Shown: piece by piece, positions 26,552 through 35,296 of the stretch
Position numbering within the stretch: position 1 is the stretch's first letter
How the letters are laid out: every line of letters begins with the position of its first letter
Assembly (NCBI GenBank): GCA_030525825.1
Contig: JAUNDZ010000014.1
Span: 1-54,278 of the forward strand
Length of the DNA stretch: 54,278 nucleotides
Direction of reading: 5' to 3'
From: Moraxella sp.
Lineage (GTDB): Bacteria > Pseudomonadota > Gammaproteobacteria > Pseudomonadales > Moraxellaceae
The notes under the pieces: generated by a model
The model's input: the letters and a program-made list of their open reading frames with translations, nothing else
The model's database searches: none
Told to the model about the DNA's origin: nothing
Program-made: the position numbers and the translations under genes

Positions 26552-26572
26552 ATTTACCAAAAATTAGTAAAT
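26552..26572. promoter_or_regulatory. Inverted repeat upstream of Lrp-family gene
   Basis: ATTTAC-N9-GTAAAT in a very AT-rich leader, 42 nt before the start of the regulator gene and within the divergent intergenic region with leuA. It could be an autoregulatory Lrp-type site. Confidence 0.35.
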
Positions 26573-26613
26573 TTATAGTAAAATTCACCACAAATCATCA
26601 TTTTGACATCATC

Positions 26614-27081
26614 ATGAGCCAAGCCATCGCCCTAGACCACATTGACCACGCCATCTTAAAGCTACTCACCGATAACGCCCGCCTGCCTGTGGCGGAGATT
26701 AGCGAGACGGTCAATCTGTCCGCCACACCCGTGGTTCGACGGATTAAACGCCTAGAAGACACAGGGGTCATCACAGGCTATCACGCCCACACCGACCCTG
26801 CTCGGCTTGGCTATCAGCTTTCGGTCTTTGTGGCGGTCAGCATGGATAAACACACTGCCGAACGCTTTGGGCAGTTTGAAAGCAAAATTCGTGAGTTTGA
26901 TGAAGTGGTGTCGTGCAGCGTGGTTACAGGGCGTACCGAAGATTATCTGCTAAAAGTGATGGTGCGTGATATGCGACATTATGAAGAGTTCTTGTTACAC
27001 CGTCTTAGCAAGATTGATGGGGTCAGTCAGTTGCACACCAGTTTTGAGCTGCGAGAAGTATTTCACCGTGGGGCGGTGTGA
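26614..27081 (+). CDS. Lrp/AsnC family transcriptional regulator
   Basis: A 155-residue feast/famine regulator. The N-terminal winged helix-turn-helix reads 'LDHIDHAILKLLTDNARLPV' and 'ISETVNLSATPVVRRIKRLE', and the C-terminal RAM ligand-binding domain includes 'VVSCSVVTGRTEDYLLKV'. Amino acids are the usual ligands. It is divergent from leuA across a 211-bp AT-rich region, which suggests that it may control leuA, its own gene or both. The ATG at 26614 is chosen because it begins the conserved domain; the 38 codons further upstream are AT-rich leader sequence. Confidence 0.9.
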   Translation: MSQAIALDHIDHAILKLLTDNARLPVAEISETVNLSATPVVRRIKRLEDTGVITGYHAHTDPARLGYQLSVFVAVSMDKHTAERFGQFESKIREFDEVVSCSVVTGRTEDYLLKVMVRDMRHYEEFLLHRLSKIDGVSQLHTSFELREVFHRGAV

Positions 27082-27092
27082 TTTTTATGGAC

Positions 27093-27120
27093 AAATATTC
27101 TTGTGATTAAATATTCTTGT
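27093..27120. repeat. 12-bp direct repeat upstream of the glycosyltransferase operon
   Basis: AAATATTCTTGT occurs exactly at 27093-27104 and 27109-27120 (period 16 bp). It sits just before the predicted -35 region of the operon and could be a regulatory site. Confidence 0.45.
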
Positions 27121-27137
27121 AATACTGTAATTTATGC

Positions 27138-27166
27138 TTAAATTTTGGCATGATAATGGGTATAAT
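27138..27166 (+). promoter_or_regulatory. Promoter of the glycosyltransferase operon
   Basis: A consensus -10 TATAAT (27161-27166) with a weak -35 TTAAAT (27138-27143) at 17 bp. The first glycosyltransferase gene starts 27 nt after the -10 box. Confidence 0.5.
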
Positions 27167-27192
27167 AGCTAAATTTTAACCATAAAAATGCC

Positions 27193-27969
27193 ATGCAAAA
27201 CCGCCCTTATACCCTATCTGTGGTCATGATTGTCAAAAACGAAGCTCATAATCTTGCCATCTCCTTACCGCCATTGGTGGGATTGGCTGATGAGATTATT
27301 ATCCTAGACAGTGGCAGTACCGATAATAGCAAGCAGATTGCCGAGCAGTATAACGCCAAATGGTTTGTCAATACCGACTGGCAGGGCTTTGGCAAACAGC
27401 GACAAATCGCCCAAAGTTATGCTACTGGCGACTGGATTCTTGCCTTAGATGCTGACGAAGAGATTACTCCTGAATTAAAAAATAGCATTTTAGAAGTGAT
27501 TAAAAATAAGCCCGATAATACGGTTTATGGCTTAAAACGCTTGGATTTTATTGTCAATCATCAGATTGATAATGAATACTGGGGTGTAAAAGCGTACTGG
27601 CGACTGTTTCCTAAGAAGTTTGGCTTTAATGATTTGTTGGTGCATGAATCACTAGACATCAGCCATGCCAAAACACAGGTATTGTCAGGCTTTTTAAACC
27701 ACCACACCGCCCCTGATATTGAGTTTTTATTACAAAAACGGCTTAGTTACGCCAAAACTTGGGCAGATGAAAAGCACCAAAAAGGCAAAAAGACCAGTGT
27801 TTTTGCCCTACTTGCCAACCCAACTTGGCAGTTCATCCGTCAGTATCTGTTTGATGGACGGTTTTTGCAAGGCAGATATGGGTTGATTTATTCACTCGTG
27901 TTTACCCATTATACCTTTAATAAATATCTTCTGCTCTGGCAAAAAGGGCAGAACAAGGACAAAAAATAA
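27193..27969 (+). CDS. Family 2 glycosyltransferase (LOS core, WaaE/LgtF-like)
   Basis: A 258-residue GT2 enzyme with the GT-A fold: 'LSVVMIVKNEAHNLAISL' at residues 8-25, 'EIIILDSGSTDNS' and 'WILALDADEEITPEL' with the metal-binding DxD near residue 90. The overall pattern, including 'YWRLFPKKFGF' and 'LVHESLDI', matches the WaaE/KdtX/LgtF group that adds a glucose to the inner-core heptose or Kdo region of lipo-oligosaccharide. Acceptor and linkage cannot be read from sequence. First gene of a six-gene operon; its stop overlaps the next ATG (TAATG). Confidence 0.85.
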   Translation: MQNRPYTLSVVMIVKNEAHNLAISLPPLVGLADEIIILDSGSTDNSKQIAEQYNAKWFVNTDWQGFGKQRQIAQSYATGDWILALDADEEITPELKNSILEVIKNKPDNTVYGLKRLDFIVNHQIDNEYWGVKAYWRLFPKKFGFNDLLVHESLDISHAKTQVLSGFLNHHTAPDIEFLLQKRLSYAKTWADEKHQKGKKTSVFALLANPTWQFIRQYLFDGRFLQGRYGLIYSLVFTHYTFNKYLLLWQKGQNKDKK

Positions 27970-28802
27970 TGCAAGTCTATATCATCAACCTAGACCAATC
28001 CACCGACCGACTTGCCAGACAACAAAAGCAATTTGCCAGATTGGGCTTATCCTTTGACAGGCTGCCTGCGGTAAGCGTCGCCGACATCTCCCAAGAGTTC
28101 TACATCAATCATGTCAAGCACGGTCAAAGACTGATGAAGCAGACCGAGATGGCGTGTTTTTTGAGTCATAAAAAAGCATGGCAGCAGGTGATCTCCCATG
28201 ATTCCCCTTGTGTCATCTTAGAAGACGATGCGGTGTTAGCTTATGATTTTGCACAAGTTTTGGCTGATATTGACCGCCAAAATCTGGGTGGGCAGGTGGA
28301 TTTGATTAACCTTGAAGTACAGCCACGCAAAAAAGTCGTCAGCCATCAGCCTATCGCTACGATATTAGGCAGTGAATACGAGCTTTATCAGCTACTGCTA
28401 GAAAAAAACGGCACAGGTGGCTACATACTCTACCCAAGCGGTGCAAAAAAACTACTGGATAAAGCCCAAAGAACCATTGCTTTGGCAGATGCGTTCATCT
28501 ACTATTGTCATGGGCTGCATACCACTCAGATTGAGCCTGCTGTCTTACTACAAGATGTCATCTGCCCTGCCTATGATGTTCCTATTGAAGCTCCGCCACA
28601 CTCCATCATCGGGGCTGTGCAAAATACAGTTGATTTTACGCCAACTTTGTGGCATAAATTACACTTTAAAAAGAACAGAATTCTTACCCAGCTCATACTT
28701 GGATTTAAGACGCTGTGGGCATTATCAAAAGGGGTGAAGCGACAAATCAGTGTTCGTCGTGAGAAGTTTTTGGATAATCATCAAAACAATATAGAGAAGT
28801 AA
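27969..28802 (+). CDS. Family 25 glycosyltransferase (LOS biosynthesis), first copy
   Basis: A 277-residue GT25 enzyme. 'VYIINLDQSTDRLARQQKQF' opens the fold, 'EMACFLSHKKAWQQVI' and 'CVILEDDAVLAYDF' give the conserved SH and EDD motifs, and 'GTGGYILYPSGAKKLL' is typical of the group. GT25 members in Moraxella, Neisseria and Haemophilus (LgtB/LgtE/Lex2B type) transfer galactose or glucose to the LOS outer core. Its ATG overlaps the upstream stop and it ends one base before the next ATG. The C-terminus is basic. Confidence 0.85.
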   Translation: MQVYIINLDQSTDRLARQQKQFARLGLSFDRLPAVSVADISQEFYINHVKHGQRLMKQTEMACFLSHKKAWQQVISHDSPCVILEDDAVLAYDFAQVLADIDRQNLGGQVDLINLEVQPRKKVVSHQPIATILGSEYELYQLLLEKNGTGGYILYPSGAKKLLDKAQRTIALADAFIYYCHGLHTTQIEPAVLLQDVICPAYDVPIEAPPHSIIGAVQNTVDFTPTLWHKLHFKKNRILTQLILGFKTLWALSKGVKRQISVRREKFLDNHQNNIEK

Positions 28803-28803
28803 T

Positions 28804-29592
28804 ATGGATAGCACCTTACCCAGCATTAACGCCCTATGGATTGGCGGTACATTAAGCAGATTATCAGCTGTCTGCCTGTCGTCATTTGTGCGTCATGGAC
28901 ATACTGTCAATCTGTATACTTATGGCGATGTGGCAGGCGTGCCAAATGGTGTGTGCGTCTGTGATGGTAACATCATCATTGACAGCTCACACATCATCAA
29001 GCACCAAAAAAGTGGTAGCTATGCGTTATTTTCAGACATTTTTCGTTATCAACTCCTATCTAAGATAGAGGATGGCATTTATGTGGATTGTGATGTATAT
29101 TGCTTACAACCAATGTCCATTCCCGAACATGGCTATTTATTGGGCTATGAGAACCCAAGTATCATCAATGGGGCAGTACTTGCCATGCCAAAAGACAGCC
29201 CTCTGCTCAACACCTTGATTGAGCTGAGCCGACAGCCCTACTTTACCCCAGAGTGGTATTCTACTTATGACAAAACACGCCTTAAAATCAAACGGCTGTT
29301 CGGCTATGCCAATCACATCAGTAAAATGGGTTGGGGCGTGCTAGGTCCTAGTGCCATCACACACTACACCAACAAACTAAACCTTGCCCACCTAGTACAG
29401 CCAATAGATGTGCTATACCCCATACAGCACCATGAAGTAGACAAGCTATTAGACGCCAACCTATCCATCAACGATGTCATCAGCGAACGCAGCGTCTGTG
29501 TTCATCTGTATAACGAGACCTTAAAGCATATCAATCTAAATGACATCCACCCAGAGTGCATCTTGGCAAAAATGCTCAATCAAGAGATATAA
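28804..29592 (+). CDS. Family 32-type glycosyltransferase
   Basis: A 262-residue enzyme with the GT32/TcdA-like fold. 'INALWIGGTLSRLSAVCLSS' opens it, 'YALFSDIFRYQLL' and the metal-binding DxD in 'GIYVDCDVYCLQPM' (about residues 90-103) follow. GT32 members of LOS loci are retaining enzymes, often alpha-galactosyltransferases; that assignment here is inference. 'GPSAITHYTNKLNL' and the C-terminal 'SVCVHLYNETLK' also fit. Its start lies 1 nt after the upstream stop and its end 2 nt before the next ATG. Confidence 0.8.
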   Translation: MDSTLPSINALWIGGTLSRLSAVCLSSFVRHGHTVNLYTYGDVAGVPNGVCVCDGNIIIDSSHIIKHQKSGSYALFSDIFRYQLLSKIEDGIYVDCDVYCLQPMSIPEHGYLLGYENPSIINGAVLAMPKDSPLLNTLIELSRQPYFTPEWYSTYDKTRLKIKRLFGYANHISKMGWGVLGPSAITHYTNKLNLAHLVQPIDVLYPIQHHEVDKLLDANLSINDVISERSVCVHLYNETLKHINLNDIHPECILAKMLNQEI

Positions 29593-29594
29593 TC

Positions 29595-30386
29595 ATGTCG
29601 CAAATAAAAAATTATGTCATCAGCCTAAGCAGTGCCACCGACAGACGAGTACATATTACCAATGAATTTGGCAAACAAGGCATCGCTTTTGAGTTTTTTG
29701 ATGCTGTTACTTATCATCAGATTGATGAAGCATGTGCCACTCTTAACCTACCTAACATCAAGGCGACAGACAATCTTGCAAACTCAGAAAAAGGGTGCTT
29801 GCTAAGTCATGTATCGCTGTGGCAAAAAATGCTTGATGAGAACATTGCATGGCTTGCCATCTTTGAAGACGATGTGCATTTAGGTGAGCGTGCTGATTTA
29901 TTTTTAAATCACGATGATTGGCTAAATGCTGACTTTGGATTGTTAAAAATTGAGCATTTTTATGATAAGCTGTCTTTGGGGGCTGCGACTACCCATCATC
30001 ATGGTCGAGCGATACACCCACTACACTCGCCAAATTTAGGCACGGCAGGCTACATCATTCATCATCAGACCGCCAAACAATTATTACAAGCCCTACAAAG
30101 CGTGAGCCATCATGACATCATCGCCATTGATCATTTTATGTTTGGCGATGGCATCACAGATGGACAAATGACCACTGCCCAGCTTAGCCCCGCCCTGTGT
30201 ATCCAAAGCGACCGACTAAACCCCAATACACCACTACAAAGCGACATCAGCCATGAACGCCGCACCAGAATGGATAAAGAAAAACAAAAACGCACTCTCA
30301 TGCAAAAGCTCAAACGAGAGTTTGGGCGGATATTTAAACAAGCCAATCAAGACAAAGATTCGATGCAGACGGTGGAGTTTAGATAA
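29595..30386 (+). CDS. Family 25 glycosyltransferase, second copy
   Basis: A 263-residue GT25 enzyme with 'KNYVISLSSATDRRVHI', 'KGCLLSHVSLWQKML' and the catalytic 'WLAIFEDDVHL', followed by 'LGTAGYIIHHQTAKQLLQ' and 'DIIAIDHFMFGDG'. It is clearly a paralogue of the next gene, with the same opening, the same EDD motif and a similar basic tail. The ATG at 29595 is used because the GT25 domain starts there; an upstream Met would overlap the previous gene by 37 nt. Its stop overlaps the next ATG (TAATG). Confidence 0.85.
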   Translation: MSQIKNYVISLSSATDRRVHITNEFGKQGIAFEFFDAVTYHQIDEACATLNLPNIKATDNLANSEKGCLLSHVSLWQKMLDENIAWLAIFEDDVHLGERADLFLNHDDWLNADFGLLKIEHFYDKLSLGAATTHHHGRAIHPLHSPNLGTAGYIIHHQTAKQLLQALQSVSHHDIIAIDHFMFGDGITDGQMTTAQLSPALCIQSDRLNPNTPLQSDISHERRTRMDKEKQKRTLMQKLKREFGRIFKQANQDKDSMQTVEFR

Positions 30387-31150
30387 TGAAAAATTATGTA
30401 ATCAGTTTAACCATTGCCAATGACAGACGCACGCACATTCGCAAAGAATTTAGCAAACAAAATATTCCTTTTGAATTTTTTGATGCGATTACACCAAATC
30501 AGCTCATTGAAACAGCTCAATTATTAAAGATTGATTTAAATAAAAATCAGATCCTAAGTAATAATGAATTGGCATGCCTATTAAGTCACGTCCGCTTATG
30601 GAAAAAAGCCATTGATGAGAATATGGATCATATCGCCATTTTTGAAGATGATATTTATTTAAGTAAAGACGCTCATTTATTTTTAAATAATAGCAATTGG
30701 ATTGACAATGATTGGGGTTTTATTAAAATAGAGAAAACCATTGAAAAAGCATTATTAAAAAACCCAATACTATTATCAGAAGATCACACGATTTCTTTAT
30801 TAAATTCTGTTCATCTTGCCACAGGTGGTTACATCTTATCCAAAACTATTGCTCAGCAACTATATAATCATTTTTTAACCTTAACCAATATTGATCATAT
30901 TGATCAATTCTTATTTAAAACCGTCCTAGAAGAAAGTATCGTCCCTATTTATCAAATTAATCCTGTATTATGTATCCAAGATTGCATCTTATATCCTGAT
31001 AACCAAAAATTTTTATCATCTTTAGAATGGAGAGAGAATAAAATAAAACTTAAACTAAGCCCATGGCAAAAATTGATACGGGAAATAAAACGCCCTTTTA
31101 GGCAATTTAAAGACAACTTAGAGCAAACGCAACTGGAGTTTCATTTATAA
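30386..31150 (+). CDS. Family 25 glycosyltransferase, third copy (AT-rich)
   Basis: A 254-residue GT25 enzyme, tandem paralogue of the preceding gene: 'KNYVISLTIANDRRTHI', 'LACLLSHVRLWKKAI', 'HIAIFEDDIYL', 'HLATGGYILSKTIAQQLYNH' and 'NIDHIDQFLF'. Base composition is visibly lower in G+C than the paralogue upstream, with many AAA, TTA and ATT codons, so it was probably acquired separately rather than by recent duplication. Start and stop both overlap neighbours by one base, so it is translationally coupled into the operon. The sugar transferred is unknown. Confidence 0.83.
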   Translation: MKNYVISLTIANDRRTHIRKEFSKQNIPFEFFDAITPNQLIETAQLLKIDLNKNQILSNNELACLLSHVRLWKKAIDENMDHIAIFEDDIYLSKDAHLFLNNSNWIDNDWGFIKIEKTIEKALLKNPILLSEDHTISLLNSVHLATGGYILSKTIAQQLYNHFLTLTNIDHIDQFLFKTVLEESIVPIYQINPVLCIQDCILYPDNQKFLSSLEWRENKIKLKLSPWQKLIREIKRPFRQFKDNLEQTQLEFHL

Positions 31151-32361
31151 TGCTTGGCAAACAAAATCACAATAACATAAGAAAGGTTGCATTTGTGCAT
31201 ATGAATTATCCTGCTGGCGGAGTTGAAGCCGTTACTTCCATGCTTGCAGATTATTTAGTTCATCATAAACGATACGAGGTGGTCGTTTTTAGTAAAGGCA
31301 TCCAAAAAAACCTATTAACAGATCAAGATAAAGCCAACATAAAGTTCATACAAGCTAATAATGACGACCTGTTTAACGAAAATGTCAATCAGAATAATCT
31401 AATCAATAAAATCAATGAACTAAAAATAGATGTTATCATTCTACCTATTTTTATTAATTTTGCTTTTAACAAAATTAAAGAGAATACCAATGCAAAGATA
31501 ATCTTTGCCTATCATAGTATGCCATTTTATGAGATTGAGCATAAAAAACAACTCTCCCTAAAAAAGGCGGCAACATATTCATCTTTAAGAAGATGGTATT
31601 ATGTAAATTACCGATTGCCAAAAAAGCTGGATGATTATCGTCAATATCTCAAGGAAAGATTTTTAAGCATTCACAAGATTTGCGATGCATTTGTTGTTCT
31701 ATGTCAGCCCTACCAGTTATTTTTTGAGAGGGAATTGCAACTTGATGACAACAGTAAAATTATTTCCATTACAAACGCCATACCACCAAGGATATCATTA
31801 GCACCCCTTGGCAAGAAAAAACAAATTTTATATATGGGCAGGATGACTTATCATGACAAACGCATTGATAGGCTAATATACATTTGGAAAAACATTTATA
31901 AAAAATTCCCCGATTGGGAATTTGTTCTAGTGGGTGATGGCGAAGAAAGAGAAAATTTAGAACAACAAGCCAAAAATTACGGATTGGAGCGTATTTATTT
32001 TTATGGTGCCACCAGCAACCCCTATGAATATTATGATAACGCCAGTATCCTATGCCTATCATCGCAATTTGAGGGGGTGCCATTGGTGTTGTTAGAAGCA
32101 CAGCAATCAGGAGTGATTCCGATTGCCTTTAATTGTGCAGCAGGGGTAGAAAGTGTATTATCGCCCAATTGGGAAAATGGCGTATTGATTGAAGATTTCT
32201 CAATGGCAGAGTATGAGAACGCTCTTTGTCAACTCATGAGTGATGTAAGCCTGCGTCAACAAATACAACAAAACATCATCAATAAGGCTAAAGAATATGA
32301 TATTAGGATGATTGGTGATCGCTGGCACGAGCTGTTTAGCCGTCTCGTTACTTCGTCATGA
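31150..32361 (+). CDS. Family 4 glycosyltransferase (AT-rich)
   Basis: A 403-residue GT4 enzyme with the GT-B fold. The N-terminal domain begins 'KVAFVHMNYPAGGVEAVTSM' and the C-terminal domain holds 'QILYMGRMTYHDKRIDRLI', 'WEFVLVGDGEERENLEQQ' and the nucleotide-sugar motif 'LSSQFEGVPLVLLEAQQSG' (EX7E-type) near residue 310. It is a retaining transferase of LOS or polysaccharide synthesis. Like the gene before it, it is AT-rich. It ends 23 nt before the convergent glnE stop, so the acquired stretch stops at a housekeeping border. Confidence 0.87.
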   Translation: MLGKQNHNNIRKVAFVHMNYPAGGVEAVTSMLADYLVHHKRYEVVVFSKGIQKNLLTDQDKANIKFIQANNDDLFNENVNQNNLINKINELKIDVIILPIFINFAFNKIKENTNAKIIFAYHSMPFYEIEHKKQLSLKKAATYSSLRRWYYVNYRLPKKLDDYRQYLKERFLSIHKICDAFVVLCQPYQLFFERELQLDDNSKIISITNAIPPRISLAPLGKKKQILYMGRMTYHDKRIDRLIYIWKNIYKKFPDWEFVLVGDGEERENLEQQAKNYGLERIYFYGATSNPYEYYDNASILCLSSQFEGVPLVLLEAQQSGVIPIAFNCAAGVESVLSPNWENGVLIEDFSMAEYENALCQLMSDVSLRQQIQQNIINKAKEYDIRMIGDRWHELFSRLVTSS

Positions 32362-32384
32362 CAAGCACTAACCGCCCCGCCAAT

Positions 32385-35186
32385 TCACACCCCCAAAACA
32401 TACGCCCACACTTCTCGTACAAATGCCCTGCTGTCTTGCCATGCTTCGTCATTGACGATGATTTGCTTGTCAGATAGGGCAAGTTCGTGCGTGGTCTTAC
32501 GCAGTAGCAGATAGGTATCGGTGAGTTTCTCACACCACGCCCCACTCATCAGCCCAGTCTTTGCCACTTCTTCAAAGATTCGCACATTATCCGACCAGAT
32601 GGCAAGATTTGGGTGCATATGGGCATAGGCAAGCACCATAAACTGTGCCAAAAACTCAATGTCCACCAGACCGCCAAAGTCCTGCTTGATGTGGAATTGG
32701 TGATTATTGGTGTCTTGTGTGCCTAGATGACTTTGCATTTTTTGTCGCATGGTCAGCACATCTTGGCGGACTTGAGCAAGCTCTCTGGACTGGGTTAAGA
32801 TGGTCTGACGAATTTCATCGAATGCCGACAATACCGCCCCATCGCCCGCAATCCCCCTAGCCCGCACTAAGGCTTGATGCTCCCACGCCCACGCCTTGTG
32901 CTGCTGATACAACTCAAAAGCGTGCACCGACACCACCATCACGCCTGCATTGCCAGACGGTCTTAGTCGCATGTCCAGCTCATAGGCACGCCCATCTCGA
33001 GTCTGCGTGGTCAGATAGCTTAGCACCTTTTGTACTAAGCGAGAAGCGAACTTCATGCCGCTCACCGCCTTTGCCCCATCGGTATCCGCCTTCTCGTCAA
33101 TGTTGTGCAAGAACACCACATCCAAATCCGAAGTATAGCTCATCTCAATACCGCCGAGCTTACCATAGCCAATCACCGCAAAGCCACAATGCTCACTACT
33201 GGCTCGCTCGCCTGTCTGCAACAGCGGATAGCCATGCTTATGGGACAGCTCATCAAAGGCTCTTTGCAATGCCGATTCTAGCACCACTTCAGCGATGAAA
33301 GTTAGGCTGTCAGAGACTTTCATGATGTGCCGCAGCCCCAGCACATCAGCGGTCGCCACCGCCAGCACCTGTGTTTTTTTGAATAATCTGACATTTGCCA
33401 GATAGCTTTCATCGTCAAATCGCTCTACTCGTAGCAGACTTTGACGCAGAATGTCGGTCAGCTCCGCCTTATTGGGCAGGTGCAGGTAGCGTTTTTGCAG
33501 GAAATTATCCAGCAGCATCGGATATAAGGCAAGCTCTTTGGCGATCCAATGACTTGCCGAGAGCATGGGGATAAGTGCGATGGTGGCATTAGGGTTTTCA
33601 GCAATCATCACCAGATAAATCGAACGGCGGCAGATGGATTCTAGCAGTGCAATCAGCCTTGGCACAGCGACATCGGCACGCTGCCCCCCATCGCTTTTGG
33701 CGTGTTCTAATAAGGCGTGTAAAATGATGGGATAGGCGGCATCCAGCCGTGATTTTGGTTCGTCATCTAAGCTGGTAACGAGCTTAGACTCATTAAAGTC
33801 ATTAAGCAGCTGCACGCTGTCATCACTTAGCACCGCCTGCAAAGACTGCCAAATCTCATCGACATCGCCCAGCTCTTGGGCAGGGCTTTGGCGGTCGGTT
33901 ACCATGCGCTCAAACGGCACCGACACCCTGTCTCGATGTTCATCAAGTGCCGCACGAAAGCTGGCAACATCATCAAAGCCCATCACCTGTGCAATGGCGA
34001 GCAAAGACGGCTCGTCTTGGGGCAGTTTTTGAGTTTGTTCATCATGGCGGGCTTGAATGGCGTGTTCTAGCCGCCTTAAAAAACGATAAGCAGCAGACAG
34101 CGTATCGGCTTCATCAGACGCCAGATGCCCAAGCGATGACAGCACACCAATGCCATCTAGGCAGGATAAATTCTCCCCTAGCACCACCTGATGACCGCCG
34201 TAGATGAGTGCGAACGCCTGTACGATGAATTCAATATCACGAATGCCGCCCACACCCAGCTTAACATTATCCAAATCCTGCCTTTGGGTCTGCTGAGCAA
34301 CAATCAGCGACTTCATCTCTCTTAATGCCCCAAACGCACTATAATCAATATAATAACGATAGACAAAGTTTTTACGCAGACTGGCAAGCTGCTCGGCAAA
34401 TGGTTCAGAGACTTCGTTCACCACTCGTGCTTTTAGCCAAGCGAACCGCTCCCAAGTGCGTCCATGCTGACTAAAATACTTCTCCAAAGCCGCAGCCGTC
34501 ATCACCAATGCCGAGCCATCGCCCCACGGACGCAGTCGCATGTCCACCCGAAAGACAAAGCCATCTGCCGTCATTTCATCAAGCAGGCGAATCACGCCAC
34601 GCCCCAGATGCGTCATGAATTTTTGATTATCAATGCTTCTGCGACCCTGCTGACTGATGTCGGTCTCACCAAGCCCCTTGTGAATAAAAATCAAATCAAT
34701 GTCGCTCGACAGATTAAGCTCCATCGCCCCAAGTTTGCCCATGGCAATGATGGCAAACTCATCCACTTGTCTTTGCCCATCGATGACGGTCATCGGCACA
34801 CCATAGCGACCGATGAGCTGTTCATAGACATGGTCTTTGGCGACATTGATACAGGCATTGGCAAAGACGGACAGCTCACGCATGAGATTATCAAGACTAA
34901 TTAGCCCCAAAGCATCCTGCCAGATCCACTTGAGCATCAGCAGCTGTCGGCACCGTCTTAACCCTGTCATCACGCCATCATCACTGCCATTACCATCATC
35001 GCCCATGGCAAATTCACGCACCAAGCTGATCAGCTCGTCATCACCAAGCTCATCAGACAATCCAAATCGCCCCAAGAATACCCCTGCTCGCTCGGTATGC
35101 TTATCGTACAGGCTATACGCAAAAGGACTGGCTAGGCGTAACATCTGTAATTGAACTTCGGTCGGTGTGAATGTGGCTGTCATCAT
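32385..35186 (-). CDS. glnE: Glutamine synthetase adenylyltransferase/deadenylase GlnE
   Basis: GlnE adds AMP to and removes AMP from the regulatory tyrosine of glutamine synthetase in response to PII and glutamine. The protein is about 933 residues and has the two nucleotidyltransferase domains: the N-terminal one (deadenylylase) with 'LSSDIDLIFIHKG' near residue 162 and the C-terminal one (adenylylase) with 'YTSDLDVVFLHN'. 'MRLRPWGDGSALV' and 'MRLRPSGNAGVMV' are the repeated MRLRP motifs. Two adjacent ATGs (35186, 35183) are equally possible. Its substrate gene glnA is in the same window at 50.4 kb. Confidence 0.95.
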   Translation of the reverse strand: MMTATFTPTEVQLQMLRLASPFAYSLYDKHTERAGVFLGRFGLSDELGDDELISLVREFAMGDDGNGSDDGVMTGLRRCRQLLMLKWIWQDALGLISLDNLMRELSVFANACINVAKDHVYEQLIGRYGVPMTVIDGQRQVDEFAIIAMGKLGAMELNLSSDIDLIFIHKGLGETDISQQGRRSIDNQKFMTHLGRGVIRLLDEMTADGFVFRVDMRLRPWGDGSALVMTAAALEKYFSQHGRTWERFAWLKARVVNEVSEPFAEQLASLRKNFVYRYYIDYSAFGALREMKSLIVAQQTQRQDLDNVKLGVGGIRDIEFIVQAFALIYGGHQVVLGENLSCLDGIGVLSSLGHLASDEADTLSAAYRFLRRLEHAIQARHDEQTQKLPQDEPSLLAIAQVMGFDDVASFRAALDEHRDRVSVPFERMVTDRQSPAQELGDVDEIWQSLQAVLSDDSVQLLNDFNESKLVTSLDDEPKSRLDAAYPIILHALLEHAKSDGGQRADVAVPRLIALLESICRRSIYLVMIAENPNATIALIPMLSASHWIAKELALYPMLLDNFLQKRYLHLPNKAELTDILRQSLLRVERFDDESYLANVRLFKKTQVLAVATADVLGLRHIMKVSDSLTFIAEVVLESALQRAFDELSHKHGYPLLQTGERASSEHCGFAVIGYGKLGGIEMSYTSDLDVVFLHNIDEKADTDGAKAVSGMKFASRLVQKVLSYLTTQTRDGRAYELDMRLRPSGNAGVMVVSVHAFELYQQHKAWAWEHQALVRARGIAGDGAVLSAFDEIRQTILTQSRELAQVRQDVLTMRQKMQSHLGTQDTNNHQFHIKQDFGGLVDIEFLAQFMVLAYAHMHPNLAIWSDNVRIFEEVAKTGLMSGAWCEKLTDTYLLLRKTTHELALSDKQIIVNDEAWQDSRAFVREVWAYVLGV

Positions 35187-35296
35187 GGCAAATTTTAAAA
35201 AACAAAGCAATTTTTGCCATTTTACACCAAAAATTACGCTATAATAAGCCTATTTTTGAATAATTTATTAATATCATAGCACCAGATAACCACGCC

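Noticed and set aside
26460-26613. 38-codon N-terminal extension of the Lrp-family gene
   Set aside because: Open frame only because of AT-rich sequence; the residues are unlike the family and the conserved domain starts at 26614.
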